Source of the DNA: Stictocephala bisonia
Lineage: Eukaryota > Arthropoda > Insecta > Hemiptera > Membracidae
Assembly: GCA_035578905.1 (NCBI GenBank)
Contig: JAQJVL010000156.1
Coordinates: forward strand, 558,001-622,000
DNA: 64,000 bases
Reading direction: 5' to 3'
A program made the position numbers and the translations under genes. Every line of letters starts with the position of its first letter. Position 1 is the stretch's first letter. The notes under the pieces were generated by a model. It worked only from the letters and a program-made list of their open reading frames with translations, was not told the DNA's origin and made no database searches. Shown here piece after piece: positions 46,048 to 53,582 of the stretch.

Positions 46048-47618
46048 AATATACGTACCAATACCACTGTACGTATATAGGTGGGTGGGTGGGTCAATAC
46101 CAATGTATGTGTATGGGTGGGCGGGTGGGTCAATACCACTGTACGTGTACGGTTGGGCGGGCGGGTCATTAGCAGTGTACGTGTATGGGTGGGCGGGTGG
46201 GTCATTAGCACTGTACGTGTATGGGTGGGTGGGTGGGTCATTAGCACTGTACGTGTACGGTTGGGCGAGTGGGTCATTAGCAGTGTACGTGTATGGGTGG
46301 GCGGGTGGGTTGGTGGTAATGACCCACCCGCCCATCCATACACATACAGTGGTATTGACACATACAGTGGGCGAGGAGGACTCTTGATTGATCAATTAAG
46401 ACAACATATTGGAAATTTATGTTGCGTTAATTGATACAATATAAATATAAACTTATTATTTATAGATAAACATTTAATTTTGTAGTAAATTATATTTAAA
46501 AAAAACAACAAAAAAAAACAGTTGGTTAAAACACTTTAAGTCAGCCAATTAGCATGATATGAACACATAATTGTTTGTATTATGATTAGTACCAATAAAG
46601 TATATAGTTGATTGTCGAATAATGATTATTTATTAAATTTATGCTTTTAAGTGAAGTATTCGACGAGGCGTGACTAATGGGATACTCGCCAGGCCACCCC
46701 AACTATTCATCGGCCCAACCCTTCAGCCAGGTACGTTGCCTCAACTTACCATCAGACACCCTTTATGTTATCATTAGACAAGTATTTTGACTTCAATTCA
46801 ACAGAAGTGCATATGTTCATTGTTTACACTATCACCTTTTCCATTTTTATAAATTAACAAATGTTTTTCCATTCAAAAATAGCACTGAAATCATATGATA
46901 TTTGGAATCAGCTGTCTAGTGAGTAATAGTATTTGAAAAAAAGAGTATATACCATTCGAGCACCTTCTCTTATATTAGCTAAGGACTTATTTATTGTTTT
47001 AAAGGCTTTGTGTAGGTCCAAGTCAAGTTTATATCCTATGAGTTATTCCCAAAGTGATCAATCTTCACAGACAAAATTATGATAATCCCAATGGATTCAT
47101 CAAATGTGCATCCTATAAAACTTTCCTGGAACCATGAAGTATGTTTATTAGTTAAGTGTTTAATGGCGAAAAACCAAATCACTTGATACTAAATGGCAAT
47201 TTTGTGGGAAATGAAGGCAGCAACAAACACGCTTTTGGGATCTTTCGGGTTTTTTTTTTTTTTTTTTTAATGTTGTGAGGACTTACGGAGTAATAAAATA
47301 TGTCCAGAAAGCAAATACAAGGGATATTTGGAAAATATTCATCTGCAATTCACATACTCTTAACAACATTTTGCTCACCTGTGAGGCAAACCAGTAACAG
47401 AGGTCGCCGGCCATTAGTGTCACTCCAAGGACCGATGAACAGACTCAGGAGAGAGGGTATGAATGCCTCAGTTACTGAACGGGCCATCAACAGGTTTGCT
47501 GTGTTTTGCTGAATCCGGCCCTCCGTGCTAGGGCTAATAGGATCTGTGCAGTTGGTAAAATTGTAGTTCAAAACCACAAGACATGTATTTCTTTCCATGA
47601 TGTTTACTATCACAGTAT
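24850..47618 (-). CDS. SLC46 family transporter (proton-coupled folate transporter-like), 5' exon not found
   Basis: A major facilitator superfamily carrier in the plasma or lysosomal membrane. SLC46 members move folates, haem-like or other organic solutes with protons; the substrate here is unknown. Eight exons (47379-47618, 41991-42165, 39770-39953, 36608-36746, 30561-30656, 27209-27436, 25715-25871, 24850-24949) join in frame with GT/AG borders, giving about 438 residues against roughly 450-510 for the family. Hallmarks in order: sequons NFT and NCT in the first loop, motif A-like GPWSDTNGRRP, ALSGGYTSFFLALYCYISD, a middle cytosolic loop, YLYLQRQFHWDLVQY, PLSRSQLSKLIPAEDLGKIF, ASPLYTFVYNSTIQTFP, and an acidic C-tail. 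No frame damage is seen. The N-terminus with TM1 is missing. A variant ATTAAA poly(A) signal may lie at 24791-24796. Confidence 0.9.
25715..25871 (-). CDS. SLC46 transporter, visible exon 7 (TM11-TM12)
   Basis: 157 bp; acceptor tttcag, donor gtaagg. It encodes KIFAFTSFLESTAPLAASPL, YTFVYNSTIQTFPNG and VFWLSTGISGVSVVLI. Y-N-S/A-T and TFP between the last two helices are typical of SLC46. Ends in phase 2. Confidence 0.93.
26221..26299 (+). other. Exon-like segment, possible partner of 20039-20273
   Basis: tgctttgcag precedes and gtatgt follows. In the phase left by 20039-20273 the segment is open: MVSKGANWEETYSTRTFKSL then FAYII. It lies on the opposite strand within a transporter intron. Other frames also read far, so the coding call is weak. 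Confidence 0.22.
26870..27030 (-). mobile_element. SINE family B fragment
   Basis: Shows aatgagtgtgatgagtg, then ctgagttcgacttagctcag and aacagcccaatagccagg, all matching the tail half of the family. Truncated before the B-box part. Confidence 0.65.
27209..27436 (-). CDS. SLC46 transporter, visible exon 6 (TM8-TM10)
   Basis: 228 bp; acceptor ending tttag, donor gtaaga. 75 full codons including ICSTWILSSYLRIGDMKLMF, IGTFCLMGKGITQAVA, FYASSAFSVISVLITPLSRS and QLSKLIPAEDLG. The R-S-x-L-S-K-x-I/V stretch before the Gly is a family hallmark. Confidence 0.93.
27500..27990 (+). pseudogene. Non-LTR reverse-transcriptase C-terminal fragment
   Basis: Frame-shifted pieces read EKIEQVEQFRYLGSWI near 27550, KRLMKFYIWSVLLC near 27690, and MWLWRRMEGQKSDIEKR near 27780, followed by GHTMRKECLLRTAIE near 27900. 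These are the usual C-terminal motifs after the RT palm of a widespread insect non-LTR group. It lies in the intron between visible exons 5 and 6. Confidence 0.7.
27984..28112. mobile_element. Short inverted-repeat element end pair
   Basis: gaaccaaagggttgtaaatg near 27984 is mirrored by gtttacaaccctttggttc near 28094-28112. It may be a small MITE or one terminus of the element carrying the transposase-like relic at 28230-28940. Confidence 0.5.
28230..28940 (-). pseudogene. Transposon-encoded protein relic, family uncertain
   Basis: Minus-strand pieces read DHKFLVSGNSYMMKCDQYFW, then LPEDWIRAVACSSMKFVVIK, then LIEDIEFEKYYVAKP, FELKSLHEEPPII and LLQFLPPICHDFY, with stops between them. This order (F-L-V-S-G-x-S-Y, E-D-W, M-x-x-x-D-F, then P-P-x-x-H-x-F-Y) is familiar from unnamed transposon-borne proteins in insect genomes, but I cannot name the superfamily. 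The nearby accctttggttc repeats may be its ends. Confidence 0.5.
29012..29045. repeat. A34 homopolymer
   Basis: 34 consecutive A residues. The neighbouring retro-element at 29110-29900 is on the minus strand, so this is not simply its tail. It may mark the 3' end of another plus-strand insertion. Confidence 0.9.
29110..29900 (-). pseudogene. Non-LTR reverse-transcriptase fragment (C-terminal part)
   Basis: Minus-strand frames read IDESETTKILGLIIDSQLKF, then YVCKKLSSG, ALGVYISSFADSRVLLAAYY, GIIFPYISYAVEIWGS and FKLQTKSVRLVF, then LTFPCLYKLSCVTFVKKN. This is the thumb and downstream region of jockey/CR1-like elements. Several frameshifts. 5'-truncated near 29900. Confidence 0.75.
30038..30187 (-). 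mobile_element. tRNA-derived SINE, family A
   Basis: On the minus strand it starts gccggcatggtagctcagtt (A-box region), followed by ctaaggcttcaaactgc, a B-box-like ggtccgaacc and the family tail tacttcact. The gctcagt motif and box spacing are tRNA-like. Confidence 0.8.
30561..30656 (-). CDS. SLC46 transporter, visible exon 5
   Basis: 96 bp; acceptor tttcatag, donor gtaggg. It encodes GEIGVVYLYLQRQFHWD and LVQYTRLTAVVIVSA. The YLY...F.W motif after TM7 is typical of SLC46. It enters and leaves in phase 1, each time within a Gly codon. Confidence 0.92.
30930..31165. repeat. Degenerate ggcctacggcctc repeats
   Basis: Five loosely spaced copies of ctcggcctacggcctca-type sequence (near 30957, 30981, 31032, 31061 and 31134), each followed by an AG-rich spacer. 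Spacing is irregular, so this is an eroded array or the internal repeats of an unknown element. Confidence 0.55.
31290..32890. other. Intron sequence with no recognisable feature
   Basis: AT-rich. Somewhat less AT-rich near 31600-31700 (cccatgtgacgtcacag), which has a loose inverse near 31425 and may be an old MITE, but the match is too short to call. Confidence 0.4.
32900..33880 (+). pseudogene. R1/I-type non-LTR polyprotein fragment
   Basis: Reads NVGGPRSSKRRLLMSSVNGI, LLYGTEV and VLVVQRRAALR, resumes after an insertion as VSCAYDTVAGSAVMIVAENY, then LLAFERQAIFCG in shifted frames, and ends with YCLENEDDVHHLFYVYGRFA, a degraded C-terminal zinc finger. The order matches the region after the RT of R1/I-type elements, without an RNase H domain. 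Many frame breaks. Confidence 0.75.
33155..33256 (+). mobile_element. Short non-LTR 3' tail inserted into the R1-like element
   Basis: The host frame ...QRRAALR / VSCAYDT is interrupted by about 100 bp encoding KSYYSIDEFFEDDFYYV and a stop, then aataataaagaataaa. The flanking taagg-type sequences form a short direct repeat. It is a heavily 5'-truncated insertion of another non-LTR family. Confidence 0.65.
33890..34563 (+). mobile_element. Jockey-like non-LTR 3' end
   Basis: Pieces such as SFKDLKQKLYKVLL and FYSLDNIF fit the protein end of jockey/CR1-like elements. The 3' UTR ends gtcaaataaagatttattct at about 34555. A 175-bp block is duplicated inside the UTR at 34103-34277 and 34278-34430. 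Confidence 0.65.
34103..34430. repeat. 175-bp tandem duplication in a non-LTR 3' UTR
   Basis: tagagataatgtgtaatgtt at 34115 returns at 34290. Both copies continue through cagtttatattatg and aaaacattaattt with substitutions, so the duplication is not recent. Confidence 0.85.
34959..35460 (+). pseudogene. Possible non-LTR C-terminal fragment
   Basis: An open frame of 111 codons contains VEIVQHIEKKKSWFKYVM and ILAQKYL, which resemble the W-F-G-H-V region at the end of one class of non-LTR polyproteins. The continuation to 35460 is in another frame. The N-terminal part is lysine- and asparagine-rich and not recognised. Confidence 0.35.
35540..36600. other. Intron sequence with a dispersed-repeat look
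   Basis: 35940-36180 carries tttgtgtgtctgttggtatg and ggagaactaatggattgata, a layout common in insect dispersed repeats, but no second copy in this window confirms it. Nothing else seen. Confidence 0.35.
36608..36746 (-). CDS. SLC46 transporter, visible exon 4 (central loop, TM7)
   Basis: 139 bp; acceptor atttcag, donor gtaagg. It encodes SERSQLWSLDHVKEIFTTCF, KEREKNIRT and the hydrophobic IVLLIIVNLVIYLILVE. The loop plus hydrophobic segment fits the cytosolic domain between TM6 and TM7. Phase 1 at the end. Confidence 0.9.
36750..37890. other. Intron sequence; repeat-like block at 37690-37860
   Basis: 37720-37750 (gaagccctctctaacacttaa) resembles 884-904 inside the Tigger-like copy, so the GC-richer block at 37690-37860 may be a dispersed repeat. 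The rest is AT-rich without a feature. Confidence 0.35.
37900..39645 (+). pseudogene. Jockey-like non-LTR reverse transcriptase, decayed
   Basis: From about 37940 the frame reads NGNSDDIVNYRPLALLTSFS, then QQYGFRAGRP, VVDVFMDLSKAFDSVSHSKL and GRKQYIE, where a 13-bp minisatellite interrupts. It resumes INFINNQIKKFS, then ILGPLLFLIYM, and ends with NTRYNDIPAHNKCNLNIYTK and GIKSYNHLPKSLKEISGLKI near 39430. The 3' tail finishes aataaagagtatcgattgat. Several stops; the catalytic Y/F-A-D-D block is lost in a damaged part. Confidence 0.85.
38297..38527. repeat. 13-bp minisatellite inside RT codons, about 17 units
   Basis: Unit acagtatatagaa, repeated almost perfectly (one unit has aaaagt for aacagt near 38419). 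The sequence before the array encodes GRKQYIE of the RT and the sequence after encodes the next conserved residues, so the array grew from the KQYIE codons. Unit length is not a multiple of three. Confidence 0.95.
39770..39953 (-). CDS. SLC46 transporter, visible exon 3 (TM5-TM6)
   Basis: 184 bp; acceptor tgttatag, donor gtaagt. One base completes the Arg codon, then 61 codons follow: MASVMAGCLGGILLSSLIAP (TM5), YGYTVVFATSFLLMVLTFLY (TM6) and NCVPESVSIID. It ends in phase 0. Confidence 0.92.
40257..41013. mobile_element. piggyBac-like MITE carrying a SINE
   Basis: cccattgcggatc at the left is preceded by CTAA (40253-40256); the right end gatctgcaatgag is followed by TTAA (41014-41017). One TSD base has changed. 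Inner sequence includes a full SINE B copy at 40398-40860, so the element proper is about 300 bp. Confidence 0.65.
40398..40860 (-). mobile_element. SINE family B, longest copy
   Basis: Minus-strand order: head ggcactggtggcccatgtag, a middle part similar to 18640-19060, B box ggtttggattcc with flanking cacg/cgtg, then agctgtaggtcccttagttg, gggctattaataaattgccc, and tail gtgtcggcctctcat. About 460 bp. Copies or fragments occur at 18615, 23412, 26870, 51533, 53325 and 57637. Confidence 0.75.
41030..41985. other. Intron sequence with no recognisable feature
   Basis: AT-rich; no element ends or frames seen. Confidence 0.45.
41991..42165 (-). CDS. SLC46 transporter, visible exon 2 (TM3-TM4)
   Basis: 175 bp; acceptor caatatag, donor gtatga. 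It completes the Gly codon from the previous exon and reads YTISTAMWCSLSVI, then LYFLLPSIPVALSGG and TSFFLALYCYISDIT, ending DKRAFR split across the intron. GG-Y in TM4 and YISD are strongly conserved in SLC46 proteins. A piggyBac-like element begins 91 bp beyond its acceptor side. Confidence 0.92.
42257..43305 (-). mobile_element. piggyBac-like element, internally deleted
   Basis: Perfect TTAA duplications at 42253-42256 and 43306-43309 flank inverted ends ccctccaagtgata (left) and tatcacttggaggg (right). The right subterminal region has two palindromes of the form cggctcggaccgagccg. Reading from the right end, a short ATG frame follows at 42938. About 1049 bp, lying in a transporter intron 91 bp from visible exon 2. 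Confidence 0.85.
42846..42938 (-). CDS. 30-codon frame at the 5' side of the piggyBac-like element
   Basis: Starts ATG, reads MSQLSRLNHFWRPKGAKKRK then APAVAESDSE and stops. A basic stretch followed by an acidic Ser-rich end is reminiscent of the N-terminal region of element-coded proteins, but homology is not recognised. Probably the truncated start of a lost transposase frame. Confidence 0.3.
   Translation of the reverse strand: MSQLSRLNHFWRPKGAKKRKAPAVAESDSE
43452..44156 (-). mobile_element. Mariner-superfamily-like element with internal deletion
   Basis: Imperfect inverted ends: catggctgtcctaaaagaaa on the left and ggactgccctg on the right, whose inverse is cagggcagtccaaaaag. TA dinucleotides flank both ends (43450-43451, 44157-44158). 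The internal frame on the minus strand fuses the N- and C-terminal ends of a transposase. Confidence 0.7.
43573..43797 (-). pseudogene. Transposase remnant: N-terminus joined to C-terminus
   Basis: Begins WFTEFKSIVSVQRRFRLEY, the helix-turn-helix start of a Tc1/mariner-superfamily transposase group with a DUF4817-like N-terminus, and ends LTNVWRPLQSLKGGHIEIY, its usual C-terminus. The frame-shifted piece EQIRDAIANVTQE just before belongs to the C-terminal part. The whole DDE catalytic core is missing, so the copy cannot encode activity. Confidence 0.7.
44190..45345. repeat. Composite dispersed repeat with internal tandem units
   Basis: Both tatacctataaaaggcaaat (44201) and tacatatataaaagccattt (44933) open similar blocks. 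The right border reads gcaggcgggtacagctagtc, whose inverse is a common end of insect dispersed repeats. Internal units of 167-194 bp are listed separately. Confidence 0.5.
44311..44930. repeat. Tandem repeat, units of 167-194 bp, about 3.5 copies
   Basis: ctctaaaagtagacttacag-type sequence recurs at 44311, 44478, about 44672 and 44858. Units also share caggacatggcta and ttgattcagagtcaa. They are diverged and differ in length. Confidence 0.8.
45350..45550. other. Intron sequence, no feature
   Basis: AT-rich spacer. Confidence 0.4.
45552..45655 (-). mobile_element. Diverged SINE A fragment
   Basis: ctttattcagtaagtgaatt and gcactccgcagtccatagct correspond in order to the copies at 30038 and 63520, with many substitutions in the box regions. 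Confidence 0.4.
45806..46044. repeat. GA / GGGA simple-sequence tract
   Basis: About 240 bp made only of G and A apart from one T, switching between GA and GGGA/GGA units. The open frames on both strands here are products of low complexity. Confidence 0.95.
46076..46340. repeat. 36-bp minisatellite with an inverted unit at its end
   Basis: gtcaatacc or gtcattagc begins at 46093, 46129, 46165, 46201, 46237 and 46273, exactly 36 bp apart. Units contain gtacgtgtatgggtgggcgg. From 46318 the sequence turns into the inverse (gacccacccgcccatccata), giving a hairpin. Because 36 is divisible by three, frames stay open on both strands. Confidence 0.95.
46390..47370. other. Intron sequence, no recognisable feature
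   Basis: Contains a T19 run at 47250-47268. No frame or element end identified. Confidence 0.45.
47379..47618 (-). CDS. SLC46 transporter, visible exon 1 (loop 1, TM2, motif A)
   Basis: 240 bp; acceptor ttttatag, donor gtgagc. It encodes 79 codons after a split first codon, so at least one coding exon lies upstream. The peptide starts TVIVNIMERNTC, passes two adjacent N-glycosylation sequons (NFT, NCT), the helix around ANLLMARSVTEAFIPSLL, and GPWSDTNGRRP, the family form of the MFS motif between TM2 and TM3. It ends in phase 1 within a Gly codon. Confidence 0.9.
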
Positions 47619-47624
47619 CTATAA

Positions 47625-50600
47625 AAAATATAAACACGAAAGTGAGAGTTATAAAAACAGAAAACTATATCGAACTGTTAGGTTACCTCACTATTTTAGT
47701 AAGGTCCCATATGCTTACAATTTTATTTTATTTATAAATTAAATGCAAAACAACATTGATACAGTTGTATTGAACTGTGCTTGTGCACTTATTACAGATA
47801 CGTAATTTCATATTCAACATCCCTATCAATTTAGAAAATCAATGAGTTTAACTTGAAAAATGTATTCATGTTCTTTAAATGGATATCCAAACAAGCAAAT
47901 CATGCAAGCCATAACTGTAGATCTAGAGTCGATGTAAATTTAGACATACACATAATACATTATTGAGTTCATTTTAAGGTGGCAGTTTCCCAACCTGCCA
48001 AGTTACTGCTAGAATGTCAACAGCCCTATTTCCACTTTTCTAGACAGACATGCTTTTCTATTTCCATTCTACGGTTTGTGTTTATTATTATTACGGTTTG
48101 TGTTTATTATTATAACGAGTTGTAGTAAATACTTTATGATTGATATTATGAGTTTTTTTCTATAAAATAATCAAGAATGACATTTAAAATTTCATGTGAT
48201 TAACCAAGCTTTTACAAAACTGTATGGCCCACTAAAATAGGTCTTCAAATCATCGAAGTAGAAACCCATATTTTTTGGCATTATTTAGCAAGGAGAATCG
48301 GCCACCTTAGGACATGTAAAATTAAAATTGTATTCAAATTACACAAATTTGTCCATAAAGTGTACAACAGACTTCCTTAAACAAATCTACTTTTCTAATT
48401 TCAAAATTAACTTAATTTTTTGTTGTATACAGAATTAAACATCAAAATATGTACTCTCACAAATATTATGAATTGCTACTTATAATACCTTATATAAAGT
48501 AATTACCTGTGGTGTTGTAAAGATTGTTAACACATATTAGTAATTTCTATAAGTTATAAAATAATAAAAGGGTTCAATATCTTTATTCAACCACAACCAG
48601 AGAAGATTTTATGATTTATTTAATAAGTACGGAATTTGCAACGGTTTGTTTCAATAACTTTGAACTAATTTTCAATAGTGTACAATGTTAATTTATTAAA
48701 GTTAATCATATTTCAGTGAATATTATGTAGTTATTGAACTGTATAAATATGTCCAAGCAATATTTAATTCAGACACTGGTTTCGAAAACTGAAACACTAC
48801 ATTCGCTTTATGAAACTCAAATTAACAGAAAGTTTTTAAATGTCACGGCATATTTATTATTTTTCAAATAAGCGTGATCTAAAATTCTTAAATATAACAA
48901 TATAAGAACAATTGTAATCAGTCATTGCACCACTACGTGCTCACACTTCACTATTTGTTTTTTATTCATTATAGCTTTGAAATGTTCAGTTCTTTTTTTG
49001 TTCCCCTTCATCATTGATAAGAAAGTAATGTTGAAAACCACAAGATCTTGCTTTAGATACTCCCAACAACGAGTAGTCCCAATCTTACAAAAATGGCTTC
49101 AAATGCTCCATAATGTTTAAGAACATTCCGCAAGATTCAAAATATTCTTAAATGTTGAGGTAATGCTCTAAAGTGTTTTGGACTATTCTAGAAATTCCAG
49201 AGAGCAAAACTTCCAGTCATAGGCTTCAACAGCACACCTTCAGATTAAAATAGAACATTTTCCATCTTGATATGATGATCGAGGGCTTCCACACCATATA
49301 ATACCCTTGATCGTACTGGCATTCATAGTATATTTAATTGGTGTCCTTAAACTACATTCCCAAACTGAAGGTTATGGTTCCTTGGATCAAAATAAGTAAA
49401 AAGGTTCTAATAAACATAGGTCCAAAAACCCTTTGCTAACCAGCTAGCCACCATTGGGGTTTTTTTCATTAATACAAAAATCTAAAAAATAGCTTAACCA
49501 AAAAAATGCAATTTTTATAAAGTAATTGCTATTGTTGTGACCTAATAAAATACAAAAAAATCTATTTGATACAGTCATTATTTTTAAGATATTCAATGAA
49601 TAACAATTCCAAAACTGGTAGCTTTTAAAAACCATAATGAGTTTAATGTTTTAAGATAAGTGTGATATAAGTTTTTAAGTTTTACTAGTGTCAGGAGTAA
49701 CTAGTCACTGCCAGCCTGTGACACCTGACTCTTAGAGATAAAGGCAATAATAGTCGTAATAATGAATCTATAAAAGCTTCGGTAAATGCTTCTGGTAATG
49801 GGATATAGAACAAACATGATAAAATGTGTTATGTGTTCTTTGTTTTGCTGTATTAACTGAACTAGACTTAGTGATAGATTTCATTGTAAAAATTATAAAT
49901 AGAAATAGTTATTGTTGTTTGATATTACTGTAATTGCAAACCATTTTTGTTAAGTTCAATAAGTTAATTGATTACTTTTTGAAATTAATAATTTTTTTAC
50001 TGAATATTGAAAGTGATATAACACACTGATTTTCGAATTACTAATGAGATAGTCAAACAAATATTCTGGTGATTCACTATTCTGAAAATTCTGTTATTCT
50101 CTAAAGGTTCTACGCTGATTTCTATCCGTAGGGGCGGTGGGGCTTAGGCAGTGTAAAACACTGGTAGTGCTTAGTTACACTTAAAAACTTATATCCCATT
50201 TAATTTTCAAACTTATGTCATCCAATTTTCAAAGCAACATGTCGTTAGATTTGTAATGAAATATTACACATACATTAACTTCTAAAACCACTGGTTTTGC
50301 AGTTATTGTTCACTAAATATTTAAAACAGCCATCATTTTGAAAATTATAACTAAATATTGGCTAAATATAACTAATTATAATTTAATAATAGCAATAATA
50401 ACTATTTAGTTTGAAATGTACTTTATATTTTTTATATAGTAGATTTTTCATAAAGACAAAGACATAAAACACAAATTCTGATTATTGTACTGTGGTTATT
50501 CAACAATACCTAGGGACTCTCTCAAAATACTTCCTAACAGTAAATATTTACGTTTTAATGATATATAAATGAATTTGGTGCTCTGTATGGTCTCTCTCTA

Positions 50601-50760
50601 GAGACGGTGAAACGTTTCATCACTAGAATGCTTATATTGAACTCTAGCTCTGCATGTTCTGCAGCTTTGATTATTGAGAGTGCAACGGCTCCGTTATGTA
50701 TGCATGAACGAATACGGTTATAAGGTGATAGTATAGTATTATTTATAAGAGCTATACTTT
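47625..50760. other. Upstream region of the transporter; missing 5' exon not seen
   Basis: No minus-strand segment with a donor in phase 1 and a TM1-like peptide could be found. A 20-bp duplication (tacggtttgtgtttattatt) lies near 48071-48110. The stretch near 50585-50720 is less AT-rich but unassigned. Confidence 0.4.
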
Positions 50761-50764
50761 ACAT

Positions 50765-52260
50765 ATAATAATTGTCTTTATTTGTCGTAAAACATATTAC
50801 ATGTATTGACAAAGTCTTATTCAGCTATATACTACATAGCATTATATTTATATGGTACAATAGATAGTAAAAATAAAAAAATATGGTGTATATATATTAA
50901 TAATTTTTCAGTTGTACAAAAATGATCACATGAAAAGTGTGCCTTAAACAATCTTATATACGAGCTATATCCTCGTATAATTAAAATTCTATTTTGTAAT
51001 AGAGAAAAAAATCATCAATAATGTAAAAAGGATTTTGAAAAAGCCATTCATAAAGTTTGTTTTTATAAGTTTTTAGAGGGTATTTTTCAGCTAAATGTTT
51101 CAACTTGTTATGTACCTTTATTCCACTAACAACATAACTGTTAAGAGATTTGCTTAGCCGACAATAGTCAATTAAAATGTTATTTTTGTTTTGTATTCTG
51201 TATTTGTGTGTGTGTGTGTATGATTTAATAAACTATGTTTATTTAAAATGTAAACAGATAAATCAAATAAATTAACTATTGTGAGAATTCCTTGCTTAAC
51301 AAAAATAGGTTAGCAGTGATCAAGATATCCAGCTTTGTCAACAATTCTAACTGCTTTCTTTTGACGCACCAGTATCTCTTGAACTCTAGTACTGTTGCAC
51401 CACAGTATTAAACCATACCTGACAATCGACTGAAAAAAGCAAAAATATGCAGTCCGAACGCAATTCTCATTTATACAGCAAGTTAAACGTCTCAATAAAA
51501 AATTACTCAAGATCAAAAAATCAGACTTACACTACGTGGTTAGGATTCCACGTAAAGCTGTAGGTCCCCTAGTTGCCCTGGCTATTGGGCTATTAATAAA
51601 TAGTCCTTTCTGAGCTAAGTTGAACTCAGATAGTAACATGACTACACTTGTTCATCTAAACTCATCACACTCATTCAAAATCCATATTCGCCCATATCTT
51701 GACGATCCGCGTCTTAAGAATAAACAAATAAAATAATTTTGTAGATAAGAAATCAATATGTGGTCTCCATAAGATTGTTGTCGATATGGATTCCCAAAAA
51801 TTTTACTACATTATTTGATTAAAAATTTAAACTATTTTCAGGAGTTGATTTCAGACTGAATAGAATATTTTGAGTTTTAGTTTCATTAATTAAAAAGGCA
51901 TTTTCTTTAAACCATATTGATGCATTTTTTATTGTGGTGTCAGTTAATTTCTTTAGTTCATTCAGGTTACTACTACTATTGAAAAAGTTGTGTCATCGGA
52001 ATAAAGAAGTGTATTATTATTAACAGCTAAGGTTATGTCATTAATAATATGATGAAAAGGAAGGGTCCCAGTACTGATCCCTGAGGAACACCGTACTCTA
52101 TTTTGACTTCCTATGACCAAGTTCCTTTAATGTATACTTTTTGTGTTCTATTGCTGATATATGATTTTAAAAAGTTAAGGGGGGCATTTCCTTGAATTCC
52201 GTAATACTTCAATCCGTAGTTGAAAGAATACTGTGTTCTACACAATAGAACTTTCATTAT
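50765..52260 (-). pseudogene. Jockey-like non-LTR reverse transcriptase, interrupted by a SINE
   Basis: Minus-strand order: YGVPQGSVLGPFLF near 52090, LYSDDTTF near 52000 (the catalytic pair in degraded form), a FWESI/FLGI-like block near 51800, then after the SINE SNFLLRRLTCCINENCVRTA, YFCFFQSIVRYGLILWCNS and VQEILVRQKKAVRIVDKAGY. The C-terminal half continues to about 50960, and the 3' end near 50765 reads gacaaataaagacaatta. Many stops. Confidence 0.8.
51533..51722 (+). mobile_element. SINE family B inside the reverse transcriptase relic
   Basis: actacgtggttaggattcca (B box ggttaggattcc), agctgtaggtcccctagttg, gggctattaataaatagtcc and the tail tcttgacgatccgcgtctta. It separates two parts of one reverse-transcriptase relic, so it inserted after that element. 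Confidence 0.75.
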
Positions 52261-52264
52261 TTAC

Positions 52265-53320
52265 ACACATATAGGAAATGAAATGTCTTTATTGTATTTA
52301 TTTTTTATAATTACAAATGGTAAGGTTAAGACTACATAGTCCTCTATTACACCTAAACATTATAATTAAACGTTTTATGTTACATACAAGAAAGAAGAAA
52401 AAAAAGAAAAAACAATCGCACTAAGGCTAATTGAATACCCTTTTTAAATATCATTTAGTGCCCTATTTTTACAATAATAAGTAATATTACAAACTGTATT
52501 TAAATATATTTGTCTGATGTTTTTAGGCTACTACTAAAAAACTAAAAGATTAGCAATTTTTAATTTCATAATATAGATTAAAGAACAGTAAAGGAGTAAT
52601 CCATACATATGGGTTTAAAGCAATTTAATTTATGATTTTTCAAAAAGTACTAAAACTGGGCAGCATTCTTCAGATGGCTATCAGTGTTAGGGCCAACACT
52701 CAAAGTGTTAAATGCGGTTGGTCAGGGTGGCCTGATAATACGTAGCTTACAATAGACACTTTCAATAGTTCAAAATTCCCTATCCACAGATATAGAAACT
52801 GAGTAATATTCTTTTCTCTAGCCTTATTTATAGCTAGTAGGTGGAACAAAATAATTATAGATCCCAACAATTCCACATAAAAGTAAAAAAATGTATGTAT
52901 TCTAATCAAGATGACTGTTGAGACTTAGAACAATCAGCTGATAGCCTACTATCTGTACGGGTCACATACAAAGCAAGCTGTCAGAGGCACAGTGACCTTC
53001 ATCTTAGAAAAACACTTCCTTCTTTGGGAAGTTATCATGCAATATCAAACAACTACTGATTTGAATAAAACTCTAGGAAGTCTATGGTAATTTATGTACA
53101 TGCATTTAAAGACTAATGAATGTCTTATTTATTTGCAACATAGATAAGCAGTTTGATTGTTATCAAATTAATGACTTTTAGCATAAGATTTGTTAACTTT
53201 TATCTATTATAGCATAAGATCTATATTTATCTGTTAATTTTGTTTTAAGTCTAGTTATGTTATTCCAATACAGTTTTAAGTTGTTGTTGTTAATTGGGTT
53301 TTAATTTTTATTCATTTATT
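52265..53320. other. No recognisable gene
   Basis: AT-rich; no element ends recognised. Confidence 0.45.
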
Positions 53321-53324
53321 CATT

Positions 53325-53582
53325 CATAAGACACCAATCGTCAAGATATTGGTGAATATGGATTTCGAATGAATGTGATGAGTGTATATGAGCGAATGTA
53401 GTCATTGTTACAAACTAAGGCCGACTATTCCTTAGAAAGTGTCATTAATTAATAGTCCAATGACAAATGAACAGCCGGTGGTTATCAGCTGATCCTTCTC
53501 AAAATGTATTAACTCTGATTAGGATCGAACTGAGAACCTTTAGCACATGAAGCTGGGATTGAACCAACTACGCTACCGACCA
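53325..53582 (-). mobile_element. SINE family B relative with a tRNA-like head
   Basis: Minus-strand head ggtcggtagcgtagttggtt fits an A box, and ggttctcagttcgatcc a B box, in tRNA-like spacing. The tail half (ctattaattaatgacacttt, catattcacc, tcttgacgattggtgtctta) matches family B. The head differs from the other B copies, so it may be a sister family sharing the tail. Confidence 0.65.

Noticed and set aside
45739..46434. Long open frames on both strands (up to 218 codons, rich in Leu/Ser/Pro or Arg/Glu/Gly)
   Set aside because: They come from a GA-only tract and a 36-bp minisatellite whose unit is divisible by three; low complexity explains their openness.
48490..48530. Possible missing first exon ending caacaccacag before gtaatt
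   Set aside because: Phase could fit, but the peptide (LLICVNNLYNTT after a stop) lacks a TM1 sequence and an initiator, so it is not accepted.
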